From contig NZ_BMGP01000003.1 of NCBI RefSeq assembly GCF_014640255.1, positions 434,001 through 498,000 on the forward strand: DNA of 64,000 nucleotides. The letters run 5' to 3'. The number at the start of each line of letters is the position of its first letter. Within the stretch, counting starts at the first letter, position 1. The notes beneath the pieces were generated by a model. That model was not told where the DNA came from and searched no databases. It saw only the letters and a program-made list of their open reading frames with translations. Source of the stretch: Subtercola lobariae (GTDB taxonomy: Bacteria > Actinomycetota > Actinomycetes > Actinomycetales > Microbacteriaceae). The position numbers and the translations under genes were made by a program. Of the stretch, positions 44,706 to 54,581 are shown in pieces.

Positions 44706-46325
44706 CTAGCTCTTCGTGATCGCGTAGTAGAGCGGCTCCGAGTTCCAGCCGAACGAGACGTTCGACACCGAGGTGCCGTAGCCACCGGTGATGTTGGAGT
44801 ACCACAACGGAATAGCAGGCAGGTCTTTCAGAAGAATGTTCTGAGCGTCCTGGTAATCCTGGTTCGCTGCGTCGGTGCTGGTCTCAGCCGATGCCTTGGT
44901 GAAGAGGGCGTCAACTGCGGGGTTCGAGTACTGGCCGTCGTTGGAGCTTCCTGAGGTGCTGTACAGCGGCACGAGGAAGTCGGAGAGACCCGGGTAGTCG
45001 GCCTGCCATCCGGTGCGGAAGGCGGTGTTGATCGACTTGTCGGTGACCGAGGTGCGGAACGCGGCGAAGGTGGGCACGGGTGCGCCAGATGCGTCGATTC
45101 CAAGGGTGTTCTTGATGCTGTTGCTCACAGCGTCAACCCAGGCCTGGTGGTCACCGTCGGCGTTGTAGCCGATCTGGAAGGTACCGCTCCACGGCGAGAT
45201 GGCGTCGGCCTCTGCCCACAGCTTCTTCGCGTCGTCGGGGTTGTACTTCAGCGAGCTCGCACCCGAGAGGCTGTCGGTCCAGCCATTGATGACCGGCGAC
45301 GTGAAGTCGCTGGCAGGGGTGCGGGTGCCATTGAAGATGACCTTCGTGATGGTGTCGCGATCGATCGACTCCGATAGCGCCTGACGACGCAGCTGGCCTT
45401 CTTGACCGCTGAAGTGAGCGTCACGGCCCGGAATGGTGAACGACTGGAACACGGCGGTCGGTTCGTTCACCGCGCGGCTGCCGAGGTCGTTTTGGAACGT
45501 GGCCAGGTCGGCACTCGGAATCGAGTCGAGCACGTCGAGGTTGTTGCCCTGCAGGTCTGCGTACGCAGCGCCGAGGTCGGCGTAGAACTTGATGGTCAGG
45601 CCACCGTTCTGCACCTTGCGGCCGCCGGTGTAGCTGGTGTTCGGAACGAGGTCGATCTGAACGTTGTGCTGCCATGCGGTGGGCGAAGCCAGCTTGTACG
45701 GGCCGTTGCCGATGGGGTCGGTACCGTACGCGGTCATGTTTGCGTACGCGCTGTCAGGCAGCGGGTAGAACGCGTCGTAACCCAGCTCGAGCGGAAAGTC
45801 GGCCTGAGGTGCGCTGAGCTTGACCGTGAAGGTGGTGTCGTCGACCACCGTCAGACCCGTGAGGGGGCTGTCTGCCGTGGCACTGTAGCCCTCGATCGGA
45901 GCGAAGAACGACTGGTTGAGTTGAGCGTTGCTGAGCAGCGCACCGTACTGCCACGCCTTGACGAACGAGTTCGACGTGACGGGCGTACCGTCGCTGAAGG
46001 TCTGGTTCGCCTTGAGCTTGATCGTGAACGTCTGCGAGTCAGTCGTGGTGATCGAGTCGGCCGCGTCGTTGATCGGCTTGCCCGTTGCGTCGTAGTAAAC
46101 GAGGCCGGCGAAGATGGAGTCGACGATACGGCCACCACCCGTCTCCTGCGTGTTGGTGGGGATGAGCGGGTTCTGGGGCTCTGAGCCATTGGCTGTGATG
46201 ACGGCCGACAGATTGGCACTCGACGTAGGCGTGCTGCTGCTGCCGCCTGACGAGCATCCCGTGAGCACGAGCGCGCTGGCTGCAGCCAGAGCGACAACGC
46301 CCACTCCAATACGGTTCTTTTTCAA
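44706..46325 (-). CDS. Peptide ABC transporter substrate-binding lipoprotein, DppA/OppA-like (family 5)
   Basis: This 539-residue lipoprotein starts at TTG 46325, supported by a perfect AGGAGG six to seven bases upstream. Signal peptide and lipobox are ALVLTGC (Cys about 24). SBP_bac_5 features include GGRIVDSIFAGLVYYDATGKP, FTIKLKANQTFSDGTPVTSNSFVKAWQY (in part, SDGTPVTSNSFVKAW) and the AIPLWYSN region near the C terminus. It captures peptides at the outer face of the membrane for the DppBC-DF transporter encoded downstream. A good sigma-70-type promoter lies upstream (46469-46497). Confidence 0.92.
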   Translation of the reverse strand: MKKNRIGVGVVALAAASALVLTGCSSGGSSSTPTSSANLSAVITANGSEPQNPLIPTNTQETGGGRIVDSIFAGLVYYDATGKPINDAADSITTTDSQTFTIKLKANQTFSDGTPVTSNSFVKAWQYGALLSNAQLNQSFFAPIEGYSATADSPLTGLTVVDDTTFTVKLSAPQADFPLELGYDAFYPLPDSAYANMTAYGTDPIGNGPYKLASPTAWQHNVQIDLVPNTSYTGGRKVQNGGLTIKFYADLGAAYADLQGNNLDVLDSIPSADLATFQNDLGSRAVNEPTAVFQSFTIPGRDAHFSGQEGQLRRQALSESIDRDTITKVIFNGTRTPASDFTSPVINGWTDSLSGASSLKYNPDDAKKLWAEADAISPWSGTFQIGYNADGDHQAWVDAVSNSIKNTLGIDASGAPVPTFAAFRTSVTDKSINTAFRTGWQADYPGLSDFLVPLYSTSGSSNDGQYSNPAVDALFTKASAETSTDAANQDYQDAQNILLKDLPAIPLWYSNITGGYGTSVSNVSFGWNSEPLYYAITKS

Positions 46326-46468
46326 GGTTTTCCTCCTGTGCAAACTGGGCAAATCGATCTCACGGCTTGTGGCCGGTGAATTCGAATGAATGTGTCGCTC
46401 GCGGTGCGTGTGATTGCCTCGCAAATCGAGCACGCCGCGGTGAACGACGCGCTCGATGACTAACGAGT

Positions 46469-46497
46469 ACCCTAAAAGGGGTATCGCCCAGAACCAA
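46469..46497 (-). promoter_or_regulatory. Probable promoter of the dpp operon
   Basis: On the minus strand TTGGTT (46492-46497) and TAGGGT (46469-46474) are separated by exactly 17 bases, a sigma-A-like -35/-10 pair. The -10 lies within a small inverted repeat, TACCC/GGGTA, at 46468-46483. It is about 144 bases upstream of the TTG start, leaving a long leader. Confidence 0.5.
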
Positions 46498-46518
46498 ATG
46501 CGAGCCAAAAAAGTTACA

Positions 46519-46562
46519 TATTAGAAACTAATATCACGGGATTGTTGTGCAGTTCGCACAAT
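46519..46562. repeat. Two adjacent perfect palindromes in an AT-rich divergent promoter region
   Basis: ATATTAG-AAA-CTAATAT spans 46519-46535, and TTGTGC-AGTTC-GCACAA spans 46546-46562. Both are perfect inverted repeats in unusually AT-rich DNA between the dppA-like gene and the CPBP protease gene. They look like regulator operators serving one or both divergent genes. Confidence 0.65.
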
Positions 46563-46608
46563 AATTGTGATTTCAGACCGAAAAACGCAAGAAAGCGGCG
46601 GAGCGAAA

Positions 46609-47400
46609 ATGGACCCTTCGACACCCCGTACCGACCCGCCGCCGCCGATCTTCACAAAAGGCCGAATCGGCTTCGAAGTCATCGTCGTGCTGGCATTGTC
46701 GCTCGGTGCATCGGCGGTGTACTCCATCGTTCAGCTGATCGATCTACTCACTCGGCCCACCTCGTTGGGCTCGCAGACTGCAACGATCAACCAGACCCAG
46801 AGCGCTCGGGCCTGGCTTGATCTCACCTACCAGTTTCTCGGCATTGCGTTCGCCATTGCTCCGGTTCTACTGGTCTTCCACCTGCTGACCCTTTCGGGCG
46901 TCAACCCGTTCAAGAGACTCGGTTTCGACGCATCCCAGCCCCTTCGAGACCTGCGACGGGCAGGCTTACTGCTGGCGATCATCGCCATCCCCGGCTTGGC
47001 GTTCTATTTCGTCGGCCGCGCGCTCGGCATCACGGTCAACGTGGTTCCCGCACCACTAGACCCATCGTGGTACACCATTCCCATTCTGATTCTGTCGGCT
47101 CTGCGTGCGGCGATCACCGAAGAACTCATCGTGGTCGGTTACCTGTTCGAGCGCCTCGGCCGACTCGGTTGGAACACATGGGTCATCATCGGCTCGAGCG
47201 CTCTGCTGCGCGGTAGCTATCACCTCTACCAGGGCTTCGGGCCGTTCATCGGCAATTTCGTGATGGGTGTGGTCTTCGGTTGGTTCTACACCCGCTGGGG
47301 CCGAACCGTGCCGCTGGTCATCACGCACTGGATTCTCGACATCGCCTCGTTCGTGGGCTACGCCTGGGCAGTCGCCACGTTTCCTCAGCTGTTCAAATAG
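46609..47400 (+). CDS. CPBP-family intramembrane glutamic endopeptidase
   Basis: This 263-residue protein starts at ATG 46609 after a GGAG six bases upstream; a GTG at 46567 is the alternative. There are about seven or eight membrane helices. CPBP (Abi/Rce1) motifs are the Glu pair in AITEELIVVGYLFERL (about 180) and His motifs in RGSYHLYQGFGPFIGNFVMG (about 210) and ITHWILDIASFVG (about 245). The Arg of the EExxxR motif is replaced by a hydrophobic residue, which occurs in many bacterial members. The role may be processing of prenylated or membrane proteins or peptides; the substrate is unknown. Confidence 0.85.
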   Translation: MDPSTPRTDPPPPIFTKGRIGFEVIVVLALSLGASAVYSIVQLIDLLTRPTSLGSQTATINQTQSARAWLDLTYQFLGIAFAIAPVLLVFHLLTLSGVNPFKRLGFDASQPLRDLRRAGLLLAIIAIPGLAFYFVGRALGITVNVVPAPLDPSWYTIPILILSALRAAITEELIVVGYLFERLGRLGWNTWVIIGSSALLRGSYHLYQGFGPFIGNFVMGVVFGWFYTRWGRTVPLVITHWILDIASFVGYAWAVATFPQLFK

Positions 47401-47409
47401 GGCTAGTGC

Positions 47410-48255
47410 CTAGTGCCTGCTGCGGCCTCGGCCAGAGCCGCCAGTGCTGCCACCGCTCCCGCCGCCGCCCGCGCCCCGTGAGCCACGCGCGCCACGGATG
47501 ATCAACCCCACCACTCCGAGAAGCACGATCACACCCGCTCCGCCCACCAGCAGGGTCGCCGTGGCAGGGCTGAGCCCTTCAGCTGCTGACGCGGTGGCCG
47601 AGGGCGCAGCGGAGCCCGGTTCGGCGCTGAACACCGGCACGGGCGGAGCCGAGGTCTGCGGGCTCGACACGGTCACCATGACGAGCGCGGTAGCCACCTC
47701 GTTCGGGCGAGATGAGGCGAACGAGCACACCACTCCGCTCTGGCCGAGCGGAAAGACCGCCCCCGAGTCGACCGGCTCGCCGGCAATGCTGCAGCCCGTC
47801 ATCGTCAAGCCTTTCGGCGGCGTCGCTGTGAAGTTCACCGGCGCGCCATCGGCGGTGGCCGCCGACACCTCGAGAGTCGCCGGCAGAATGCCGGCTCCGG
47901 TGAAATCGGCGCCCACCACGCGAGCCCCGGTGAAGTCGGCGCCCGTGAGGGTCGCGTTCGCGAACGTCGAGGCTTGAACATCGGCCGCACTCAGATCGGC
48001 GTTCGTGAGATTCGCTCCGTCGAAATCAGACTGGGCGAGGTGCACGCCGCTGAGGTCGACGTTCGCGCACTGGCTGCCGCCGGCCACCGGCCCGTCGGCG
48101 CTGTGGTTGATTACGCATCCACCGCTCGAATAGACCGGTGTGACCGCGAGCACGCTCGCGTCAGCCGATGACGCGAGCGCCACGGGTAACAGTGCCCCCA
48201 AGCCGATGGCGAGCGTGAGTGCTGATTTCGTGAGTGTTGCCCTGACAATATCCAT
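47410..48255 (-). CDS. Secreted pentapeptide-repeat protein with C-terminal membrane anchor
   Basis: This 281-residue protein begins with a signal peptide (about 1-33, ending SSADAS). A pentapeptide-repeat segment (about 62-125) shows A(D/N)LxG units such as ANVDLSGVHLAQSDFDGANLT (first part NVDLSGVHLAQSDFDGANL), ADFTGARVVGADFTGA. A beta-rich domain with one Cys pair and a Pro/Ser/Ala linker follow, then a membrane helix (TLLVGGAGVIVLLGVVGLII) and a Gly/Arg/Ser tail. There is no clear LPxTG. It lies four bases after gcvP in the same direction, so it may be transcribed from the gcv promoter. Function is unknown. Confidence 0.78.
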   Translation of the reverse strand: MDIVRATLTKSALTLAIGLGALLPVALASSADASVLAVTPVYSSGGCVINHSADGPVAGGSQCANVDLSGVHLAQSDFDGANLTNADLSAADVQASTFANATLTGADFTGARVVGADFTGAGILPATLEVSAATADGAPVNFTATPPKGLTMTGCSIAGEPVDSGAVFPLGQSGVVCSFASSRPNEVATALVMVTVSSPQTSAPPVPVFSAEPGSAAPSATASAAEGLSPATATLLVGGAGVIVLLGVVGLIIRGARGSRGAGGGGSGGSTGGSGRGRSRH

Positions 48256-48258
48256 CGG

Positions 48259-51147
48259 CTACTCGAACGCCTCGGGTGGTGGGCAGGCGCAGAACAGATT
48301 GCGGTCGCCATAAGCCTGGTCGATGCGGCGCACCGGGGGCCAATACTTCTGCGCGACGAGGGATGCCACGGGAAAGACGGCACGCTCGCGGTCGTAGGCG
48401 TGCATCCACTCGCCCACAGCGATCGACTGCGCAGTGTGCGGAGCGTGCACGAGCGGGTTGTCGTCGGCGGGCCAGACACCGCGTGCCACGGCGTCTGCTT
48501 CGGCTTTGATGGCGATCATCGCGTCGATGAACCGGTCGATCTCGGCGAGGTCTTCGCTCTCGGTGGGCTCGACCATCAGCGTGCCGGCTACCGGAAAGCT
48601 CATGGTGGGCGAATGGAAGCCGTAGTCGATGAGCCGCTTCGCCACGTCGTCGACCGTGATTCCGGTGGCCTCGCGCAGCGGTCGGAGGTCGAGAATGCAC
48701 TCATGTGCCACAAGACCATTATCGCCCGAGTACAGCACCGGAAAGTGGTCACGCAACCGAGCTGCGACATAGTTCGCCGCGAGCACCGCCGCTTCGGTTG
48801 CAGCCGCGAGGCCCTGAGAGCCCATCATGCGCACGTAGGCCCAGCTGATGGGCAGAATGCTCGAGCTGCCGTAGGGGGCCGCTGAGACCGCTCCCCCGCC
48901 GTGCACGACCGAGCCGCCGCCTGCTGCAGGATGCTCGGATTTCTGAGCGAACTCGTGACCGGGCAAGAAGGGTGCCAGATGCGATTTCGCTGCCACCGGC
49001 CCCACACCGGGGCCGCCACCACCGTGCGGAATGCAGAACGTCTTGTGCAGGTTCAGGTGCGAAACGTCGCCACCGAACTCGCCGAAGCGGGCGAAACCCA
49101 GCACCGCGTTGAGGTTAGCGCCGTCGACGTAAACCTGCCCGCCCGCTTCATGCACCAAACGGCATATATCCACAATGTCGTGCTCGTACACACCGTGGGT
49201 CGACGGGTAGGTGATCATCAGCGCGGCGAGTTCGTCAGCGTGCTCGCCGATCTTCGTTCGCAGATCGGCGACGTCGACATTGCCCAGGTCGTCGCAGGCC
49301 ACCACGACGACGCGCATGCCGGCGAGCACCGCAGAAGCAGCGTTCGTTCCGTGAGCGCTCGACGGAATGAGGCACACCGTGCGCCCATCGTCGCCGCGGG
49401 AGTGGTGGTAGCCGCGAATCGCCAGCAGACCGGCGAGCTCACCCTGGCTGCCGGCGTTCGGCTGCAGTGAAACCGTGTCGTACCCGGTCACCTCGGTGAG
49501 CCACGACTCGAGCTGGTCGATCAGGGTGAGATACCCTTCGACGTCTGCTCGGGGAGCGAAGGGGTGCAGCCCGGCGAACTCGGGCCAGCTCACCGCCTCC
49601 ATCTCGGTGGCGGCGTTCAGCTTCATGGTGCAGGAACCGAGCGGAATCATGCCGCGATCGAGCGCGTAGTCGTAGTCGGCGAGACGCTTGAGGTAGCGCA
49701 TCATGCTCGTCTCCGAGCGGTGCGTGTTGAAGACAGGGTGGGTGAGAAACTCGCTGGTGCGCAGCAGCTCGGCGGGGAGGCTCGGTTGCGAATCGGCGGG
49801 AGTGCCTTCGACGCTGTTGACGCTGCCGACGCTTCCTGCGACCGCAGCCACGACCTGTGCGATGTCGTCGTCGGTGCTGGTCTCGTCGACCGAGATGCTG
49901 AGCGTGTCGTCGTCGACGACGTTGAGCAGGTAGCCACGGTCGTAGGCGCGCTCTGCTGCCGCTCGCGCGCCCCCGGGAACGTCGAGCGTGAGGGTGTCGA
50001 AGAACTCATCGTGGCGGCTGACCACGCCTGCCGTGCGCAGCAGCACGGCGAGAGACGTGGCTCGTCCCGCCACCTCGCGGGCGATGTCGCGAAGACCCTT
50101 CGGCCCGTGGTAGACGGCGTACATGCCGGCCATCACCGCCAGCAGCACCTGCGCAGTACAGATGTTCGAGGTGGCCTTCTCGCGGCGGATGTGCTGTTCG
50201 CGAGCCTGCAGACTGAGGCGGTAGGCGCGGTTGCCGACAGCATCCACGCTGACCCCGACCAGACGCCCGGGCAGCTGGCGCTCGAGGCCCTTGCGCACCG
50301 CCATGTAGCCGGCGTGCGGGCCGCCGAAGCCCATCGGAACACCGAAACGCTGGCTCGTGCCCACGGCGACATCGGCGCCGAGGTCGCCGGGCGACGTGAT
50401 GAGAGTGAGGGCCAACAGGTCGGCCGCCACGACGGCGAGCGCGCCGGTGGTGTGGGCCTGCTCGATCACTGCCGAGGGGTTCCAGACGAACCCAGAAGCG
50501 CCGGGGTATTGCACGAAGACGCCGAACGCGTCAGGCAGCTCGGCGGGCGAAAGCGTCGCGAGGTTCAGCTCGACGAGGTTGATGCCCACCGCCGACGCCC
50601 GTGACACCAGCAGCGCCTTGGTCTGCGGCAGGGCATCCGAATCGACCACGAACACGGTCGATTTCGACTTACTGGCCCGGCGCGCGAGAAGCATGCCTTC
50701 GACGACCGCTGTGCCCTCGTCGAGCATCGACGCGTTCGACGTGGTGAGGCCGGTGAGCTCGGCAACCATGGTCTGAAAGTTGATCAGCGCCTCGAGACGC
50801 CCCTGCGAGATCTCGGGCTGGTAGGGCGTGTACGCGGTGTACCAGCTCGGGTTCTCGAACACGTTGCGCTTGATGACGGCGGGCGTGATGGTGTCGTAGT
50901 AGCCGAGCCCGATCATCGAGCGTTTCACCGAGTTACGGTCGGCGAGGCTGCGCAGTTCGGCCGACACTTCGCGTTCGCTGGCGGGCTGCGGGATGACCGA
51001 TAGCTCGCCCCGGCTCTGAGTGTGAATCGAGGGCGGTACAGCCGCCTCCACGAGCTCGGTGACAGTGTCGTAGCCGAGCACCTTCAGCATGGCGGCTTGC
51101 GCCAGGCGGTCTGTTCCGATGTGGCGGTCGACGAAAGGGGCGCTCAT
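48259..51147 (-). CDS. gcvP: Glycine dehydrogenase (decarboxylating), P protein
   Basis: This 962-residue PLP enzyme is the P protein of the glycine cleavage system in its fused, homodimeric form. The N-terminal half contains the [20 protein letters not shown]-like region (shown by [19 protein letters not shown]) and the C-terminal half has the PLP lysine in [19 protein letters not shown] near residue 700. [21 protein letters not shown] marks the domain border. It decarboxylates glycine and transfers the aminomethyl group to lipoyl-GcvH. It starts five bases after the gcvH stop, completing the gcvT-H-P operon. Confidence 0.95.
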   Translation of the reverse strand: MSAPFVDRHIGTDRLAQAAMLKVLGYDTVTELVEAAVPPSIHTQSRGELSVIPQPASEREVSAELRSLADRNSVKRSMIGLGYYDTITPAVIKRNVFENPSWYTAYTPYQPEISQGRLEALINFQTMVAELTGLTTSNASMLDEGTAVVEGMLLARRASKSKSTVFVVDSDALPQTKALLVSRASAVGINLVELNLATLSPAELPDAFGVFVQYPGASGFVWNPSAVIEQAHTTGALAVVAADLLALTLITSPGDLGADVAVGTSQRFGVPMGFGGPHAGYMAVRKGLERQLPGRLVGVSVDAVGNRAYRLSLQAREQHIRREKATSNICTAQVLLAVMAGMYAVYHGPKGLRDIAREVAGRATSLAVLLRTAGVVSRHDEFFDTLTLDVPGGARAAAERAYDRGYLLNVVDDDTLSISVDETSTDDDIAQVVAAVAGSVGSVNSVEGTPADSQPSLPAELLRTSEFLTHPVFNTHRSETSMMRYLKRLADYDYALDRGMIPLGSCTMKLNAATEMEAVSWPEFAGLHPFAPRADVEGYLTLIDQLESWLTEVTGYDTVSLQPNAGSQGELAGLLAIRGYHHSRGDDGRTVCLIPSSAHGTNAASAVLAGMRVVVVACDDLGNVDVADLRTKIGEHADELAALMITYPSTHGVYEHDIVDICRLVHEAGGQVYVDGANLNAVLGFARFGEFGGDVSHLNLHKTFCIPHGGGGPGVGPVAAKSHLAPFLPGHEFAQKSEHPAAGGGSVVHGGGAVSAAPYGSSSILPISWAYVRMMGSQGLAAATEAAVLAANYVAARLRDHFPVLYSGDNGLVAHECILDLRPLREATGITVDDVAKRLIDYGFHSPTMSFPVAGTLMVEPTESEDLAEIDRFIDAMIAIKAEADAVARGVWPADDNPLVHAPHTAQSIAVGEWMHAYDRERAVFPVASLVAQKYWPPVRRIDQAYGDRNLFCACPPPEAFE

Positions 51148-51151
51148 CTAG

Positions 51152-51580
51152 TCAGGCTCCCGCTCGGTCGGTCTCGTCGTCGGTGAGTGCGTCGTCGCCC
51201 AGCAGCGCCTGATATTCGGCGAAGGTGAGCAGCTCGGGCAGCTCGGTGAACTCCACCTTGATGAGCCAGCCTTCGCCGAACGGGTCGCTGTTCACCAGCT
51301 CGGGCGAGTCTTCGACCGACTGGTTCTTCGCCAGAACAATGCCGTTGAGGGGCGCGAAGAGTTCGCCGACCGATTTGGTCGACTCGATTTCGCCGACGAC
51401 CGAGCCGTTGGCGATTTCTGCGCCCACCTCAGGCAGGTCGACGAACACGACGTCGCCGAGTCGACCGGCGGCATACGAGGTGATGCCGATGGTCGCGGTG
51501 GCCGGGGAGCCTTCTGAAACGGGCTCGAGACGAATCCACTCGTGTTCGGCAGTGAATGTAAGGGCGGAGTAGTCAGTCAC
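51152..51580 (-). CDS. gcvH: Glycine cleavage system H protein
   Basis: This 142-residue lipoyl carrier has the lipoylation lysine in [15 protein letters not shown] (about Lys68). The rest follows the H-protein pattern: [13 protein letters not shown] at the start, [22 protein letters not shown], and [16 protein letters not shown]. It shuttles the aminomethyl and methylene groups between GcvP, GcvT and lipoamide dehydrogenase, the last not in this window. It is separated from gcvT by two bases and is part of the riboswitch-controlled operon. A short acidic tail rich in Asp follows the domain. Confidence 0.95.
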   Translation of the reverse strand: MTDYSALTFTAEHEWIRLEPVSEGSPATATIGITSYAAGRLGDVVFVDLPEVGAEIANGSVVGEIESTKSVGELFAPLNGIVLAKNQSVEDSPELVNSDPFGEGWLIKVEFTELPELLTFAEYQALLGDDALTDDETDRAGA

Positions 51581-51582
51581 GG

Positions 51583-52974
51583 TCAGGCTCTCTTTCTGCT
51601 GTAGAACGGCAACGGGGTGACACGAAAAGGCAGGCGTTTGCCACGAACGTCTACCGAGACGGCGGTGCCTTCGGCGGCGAAGGCGGGGTCGAGGTAGGCC
51701 ATGGCGATGGGCACGCCGAGGGTGGGCGAGAGAACGCCGCTGGTGATCTCGCCGATGGGTGCGGGGGCGGGGTCGTCGTGGGTGTCGCCAGCGGCGTTGT
51801 CGAGGGTGCCGCCAGGGGTGTCATCGGCATAGAGCGGGTAGCCGGCGCGCGCGGCACGCTTGCCGTCGCCGACGAGACCAACGAGCACGCGAGACGGCGT
51901 CGACGGGCTGTGTGTCTCGCCTTCGTCGACGAAAGCTGAGGGCGCACCACCGGTCTCGGCTCCGAGAGCGGTCGGTGCACTGGCAGCGTTCTCGAGCGCG
52001 GCGCGACCCACGAAGTCTCCCTTGCTGAGGTTGGGCACCCGGCCGAGCCCTGCCTGGGCGGGCAGCGTGTCGAGGCTCAGCTCGTGACCGTAAAGGGGCA
52101 TTCCCGCCTCGAGGCGCAGCGTGTCACGCGACGCGAGCCCCGCCGGAATCAGGCCGTACGGCTCGCCGGCAGTCACAAGGTCACGCCACAGTTCGGCAGC
52201 CAGACGAACGGGAACGTACAGCTCGAAGCCGTCTTCACCGGTGTAACCGGTTCGAGCGACGAGGATCGGTTCACCTGAGTAGGCGGCGGTAAGCGACCAG
52301 TAATACTTCAGCGATTCGAGGGAACGGGCATCCGGAGCCGACCGCGGGGTGTCGACCTGCACAGTGTCGACCTGCGCAGTGTCGGTTTGCACAGTGCCGA
52401 CCTGCAGAGTGTCGGTATGCACAGTGTCGGTATGCACAGTGCCGGGCTTTACGACATCGAACGCCAGTGCCGTGGTCGCAGCCACGATCTCGCGCGAGCG
52501 GGGGCCCTGAACCGCAATGAGCGCCAGGTCGTCACTGATGTCGACCACCTCGACATCGAATGGGGCGCTGCGCTCGAGAAGCGTCTCGAACGCCACCTCA
52601 TGGTTGCCGGCGTTGGCGACCACCATGAACTCAGATTCGCCGGTGCGGTAGACCACCACGTCGTCGATAATTCCGCCAGATGGCGCCAGCAGCAGGCTGT
52701 ATTTCGCCTGGCCGAGAGCGATCGCCGAGAGCTTGCCCGCCAGGGCGTAGTCGAGAAACGCTGCGGCATCAGGCCCGTGGATGCTCAGCTCGGCCATATG
52801 CGACAGATCGAAGATCGCCGCTGCGGTACGAACCGCGTGGTGCTCAGCCAGGTCGCCCGAGTAACGCACCGGCATCTGCCAGCCCGCGAAGTCGGTGAAG
52901 CTCGCATTCGCTGCGACATGCACGGCATGCAGCGGCGAGAACACCGGAGCGGGTGGGGGTGGGTCGGCGGTCAT
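51583..52974 (-). CDS. gcvT: Aminomethyltransferase (T protein) with repeat-bearing insertion
   Basis: This 463-residue protein is longer than the usual 360-375 for T proteins. Folate and substrate motifs are [24 protein letters not shown] (in part, [14 protein letters not shown]), [22 protein letters not shown] and [17 protein letters not shown]. The extra length comes mainly from three insertions: a five-residue V(H/Q)TDT repeat near residues 180-210, a segment around [20 protein letters not shown] and another around [16 protein letters not shown]. It starts after an AGGAGAA Shine-Dalgarno. It transfers the methylene unit to tetrahydrofolate and is the first gene after the glycine riboswitch. 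Confidence 0.92.
   Translation of the reverse strand: MTADPPPPAPVFSPLHAVHVAANASFTDFAGWQMPVRYSGDLAEHHAVRTAAAIFDLSHMAELSIHGPDAAAFLDYALAGKLSAIALGQAKYSLLLAPSGGIIDDVVVYRTGESEFMVVANAGNHEVAFETLLERSAPFDVEVVDISDDLALIAVQGPRSREIVAATTALAFDVVKPGTVHTDTVHTDTLQVGTVQTDTAQVDTVQVDTPRSAPDARSLESLKYYWSLTAAYSGEPILVARTGYTGEDGFELYVPVRLAAELWRDLVTAGEPYGLIPAGLASRDTLRLEAGMPLYGHELSLDTLPAQAGLGRVPNLSKGDFVGRAALENAASAPTALGAETGGAPSAFVDEGETHSPSTPSRVLVGLVGDGKRAARAGYPLYADDTPGGTLDNAAGDTHDDPAPAPIGEITSGVLSPTLGVPIAMAYLDPAFAAEGTAVSVDVRGKRLPFRVTPLPFYSRKRA
52349..52438 (-). repeat. Six tandem 15-bp repeats inside gcvT
   Basis: Six consecutive 15-bp units (52349, 52364, 52379, 52394, 52409 and 52424), followed by a partial seventh, vary around GTGTCGGTATGCACA. 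The last two full units are identical, so expansion may be recent. They encode V-H/Q-T/V-D-T pentapeptides on the minus strand, an insertion in the T protein. Confidence 0.92.
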
Positions 52975-53050
52975 GAGTTCTCCTGATCATTACCGGCCCG
53001 CGTGTTGGCAGGTCGGTCAAGGTCATCGAGGTTCGGCAGAACCTCAGCGA

Positions 53051-53278
53051 ACTCCCCCTCTGTCATCGTTGCCTGAGAGTTTCACCGCCGCGGCGCCGAA
53101 CTGCGCAACAGAAGCTTTCACCGTGGGCGAGCCGCCCATTTTCGGGCGTCTGCTTTTCAGAGTGGCCAGTTCAGCGCGGTACACGAACCTGAGAGATTAT
53201 CGGAGAGAATTGCTCCTTCGGTGCCCGTTTCGAATAAGCGCACTGCGCTGCTTCGAAAGTGCTGGGCTCTCCCGCGCC
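53051..53278 (-). promoter_or_regulatory. Glycine riboswitch (tandem-like) upstream of gcvT
   Basis: On the minus strand the leader begins near CGGGAGAGC (53266-53276) and continues to CACCGAAGGAGCAA (about 53211-53225) and then TCTCTCAGG. A second part follows, ending in GGTGAAACTCTCAGGCA (about 53071-53087) and then GACAGAGGGGG. These are the conserved blocks of glycine aptamers, and the two CTCTCAGG elements suggest the usual tandem pair. The second aptamer is less canonical: its purine-rich block reads CACGGTGAAAGC. It lies between copC and gcvT and should switch on the gcv operon when glycine is high. Boundaries are approximate. Confidence 0.85.
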
Positions 53279-53335
53279 GACCTTTCGGCCAACAGTATTC
53301 AGTTGTGCGTACCTACGTGCGGGTACGTGGCTAGC

Positions 53336-54181
53336 CTACCGGCCCGTGCGCGAGCGGCGAAACACCGTCACGACCACGACTGCTAATGCTGCGAGCGCAC
53401 CGACGCCCGCGACGATGGCGATAGGCAACGCCAGCCCCTGGTCTTCGTTCGAGTCGGCGGGCACCGCAGAAAGAATGGTCATGGTCGGCTCGGGCGGCGT
53501 TGTGCTCGCTTCTGAAGAGCCTGCTTGACCCGTTTGGCCCACCTGACCCGACTCGCCGAGCTGAGTAGCCGAGCCAGACTCGCCCGTCTGGTTCGTCTGC
53601 CCTGCGGTCGCTTCGCCGGGCGAACCGGTCGCTGTGCCCGCGCCGCCAGACGCTGCTGCGCCAGACCACACCGCCCCGCACGCAGGCGCTCCGTCATATG
53701 CAGGCGCAGCGACCGTGACGGCGGTGGGCTGCCAGGTGAACGAGTACGTGCCAGAAATCGGATGCCCGTCGTCAGACACCACTCGCCACGTCACGTCGTA
53801 CTCGCCGGCCTCGCCGAGCGCCACGCTCGTGGTGGCGCCACTGCCGTCGACGGTGACACAACCAGATTCGTGGTGGCCACCGTCGGCATCGGTCACCTGA
53901 ATGGCGAACCCCGCGGGGCTCGAGGCCGACGTGCTGGGCGAGCCTGCCGTGCCGGCCGTGGCCGAACCGGCACCGAGGGCCATCAGGGCGTCGCTGAACG
54001 AAACGGTCACCGTGTCGATGGGCTTCGTCACGACTTCGCCGTTGTACGGGCTCGACGAAACCACCGTGTCGTGCGCGAGCGCCGGGGCAGCGGCGACGGC
54101 TGCACCGACACCGGCCAGAACGAGCCCCGCCAGAAGCCCGAACCCGACGAGTCGCGGGGCATCGTGGGGGGAGATTCGCAC
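53336..54181 (-). CDS. CopC-domain copper-binding protein with C-terminal membrane anchor
   Basis: This 281-residue protein has a signal peptide (about 1-36) ending ALA, so the mature chain would start with His (HDTVVSSSPYNGEVV), the histidine-brace position of CopC. A second typical motif is SDDGHPISGTYSFTW near residue 142, with Asp and His ligands. A long low-complexity Gly/Gln/Thr/Ser linker (GQTNQTGESGSATQLGESG) is followed by a membrane helix (LPIAIVAGVGALAALAVVVVTVF) and an RRSR tail. Two Cys residues (about 107 and 168) could form a disulfide. No CopD-like gene is adjacent. It probably binds copper outside the membrane. Confidence 0.85.
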   Translation of the reverse strand: MRISPHDAPRLVGFGLLAGLVLAGVGAAVAAAPALAHDTVVSSSPYNGEVVTKPIDTVTVSFSDALMALGAGSATAGTAGSPSTSASSPAGFAIQVTDADGGHHESGCVTVDGSGATTSVALGEAGEYDVTWRVVSDDGHPISGTYSFTWQPTAVTVAAPAYDGAPACGAVWSGAAASGGAGTATGSPGEATAGQTNQTGESGSATQLGESGQVGQTGQAGSSEASTTPPEPTMTILSAVPADSNEDQGLALPIAIVAGVGALAALAVVVVTVFRRSRTGR

Positions 54182-54373
54182 AGATCAACGATAACCGGAG
54201 GCACCCGCATTCGCCGGGCCGAGCGGCCGGATGCTCAGCGGACTAGCGGGTTTGACCCAGCGTAAAGTCATGGCCCTCAGGCTAGTGCACCGACCGGCCG
54301 ATTCAGGGCCCGATTGAGTCGCAACGCAGAGCCTCGACAGGCAGGTCGCGGGCGATTTCTGTAAGGTGTCGAC

Positions 54374-54571
54374 ATGACTGCTGTCAGCTGCCTGGTGATC
54401 GGATGCTCGGCGGAGCCCGACGACGAGGTCATCGTTGAGGCAAACGGCCTCACCCTCGTCTATTCCGTGTGCGGGGCTCACGCCACAGAGATGCGCTGGG
54501 GCGCCACATTCTCAGAGCAACGCGACGATCAGCACGGCCTGCTCGGCTTGAAACTCCCCCGAAAACGCTGA
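54374..54571 (+). CDS. Small Cys/His protein, paralogue of the protein at 56132
   Basis: This 65-residue protein starts at ATG 54374, with GTAAGGTGTC nearby as a weak Shine-Dalgarno. It carries Cys6, Cys11, Cys33 and His36 in the spacing C-x4-C-x21-C-x2-H, enough to hold one metal ion, probably zinc. The middle reads EANGLTLVYSVCGAHA. The gene at 56132 encodes a protein with the same spacing and clear similarity (VxxNGLxLxYxxCxxHA). It ends ten bases from the convergent FAD oxidase gene. I recognise no named family; the pair is discussed in the findings. Confidence 0.7.
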   Translation: MTAVSCLVIGCSAEPDDEVIVEANGLTLVYSVCGAHATEMRWGATFSEQRDDQHGLLGLKLPRKR

Positions 54572-54581
54572 TCGGGCGACG

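Noticed and set aside
52349-52438. Possible CRISPR array in gcvT
   Set aside because: Units are contiguous 15-mers in coding frame with no unique spacers and no cas genes nearby.
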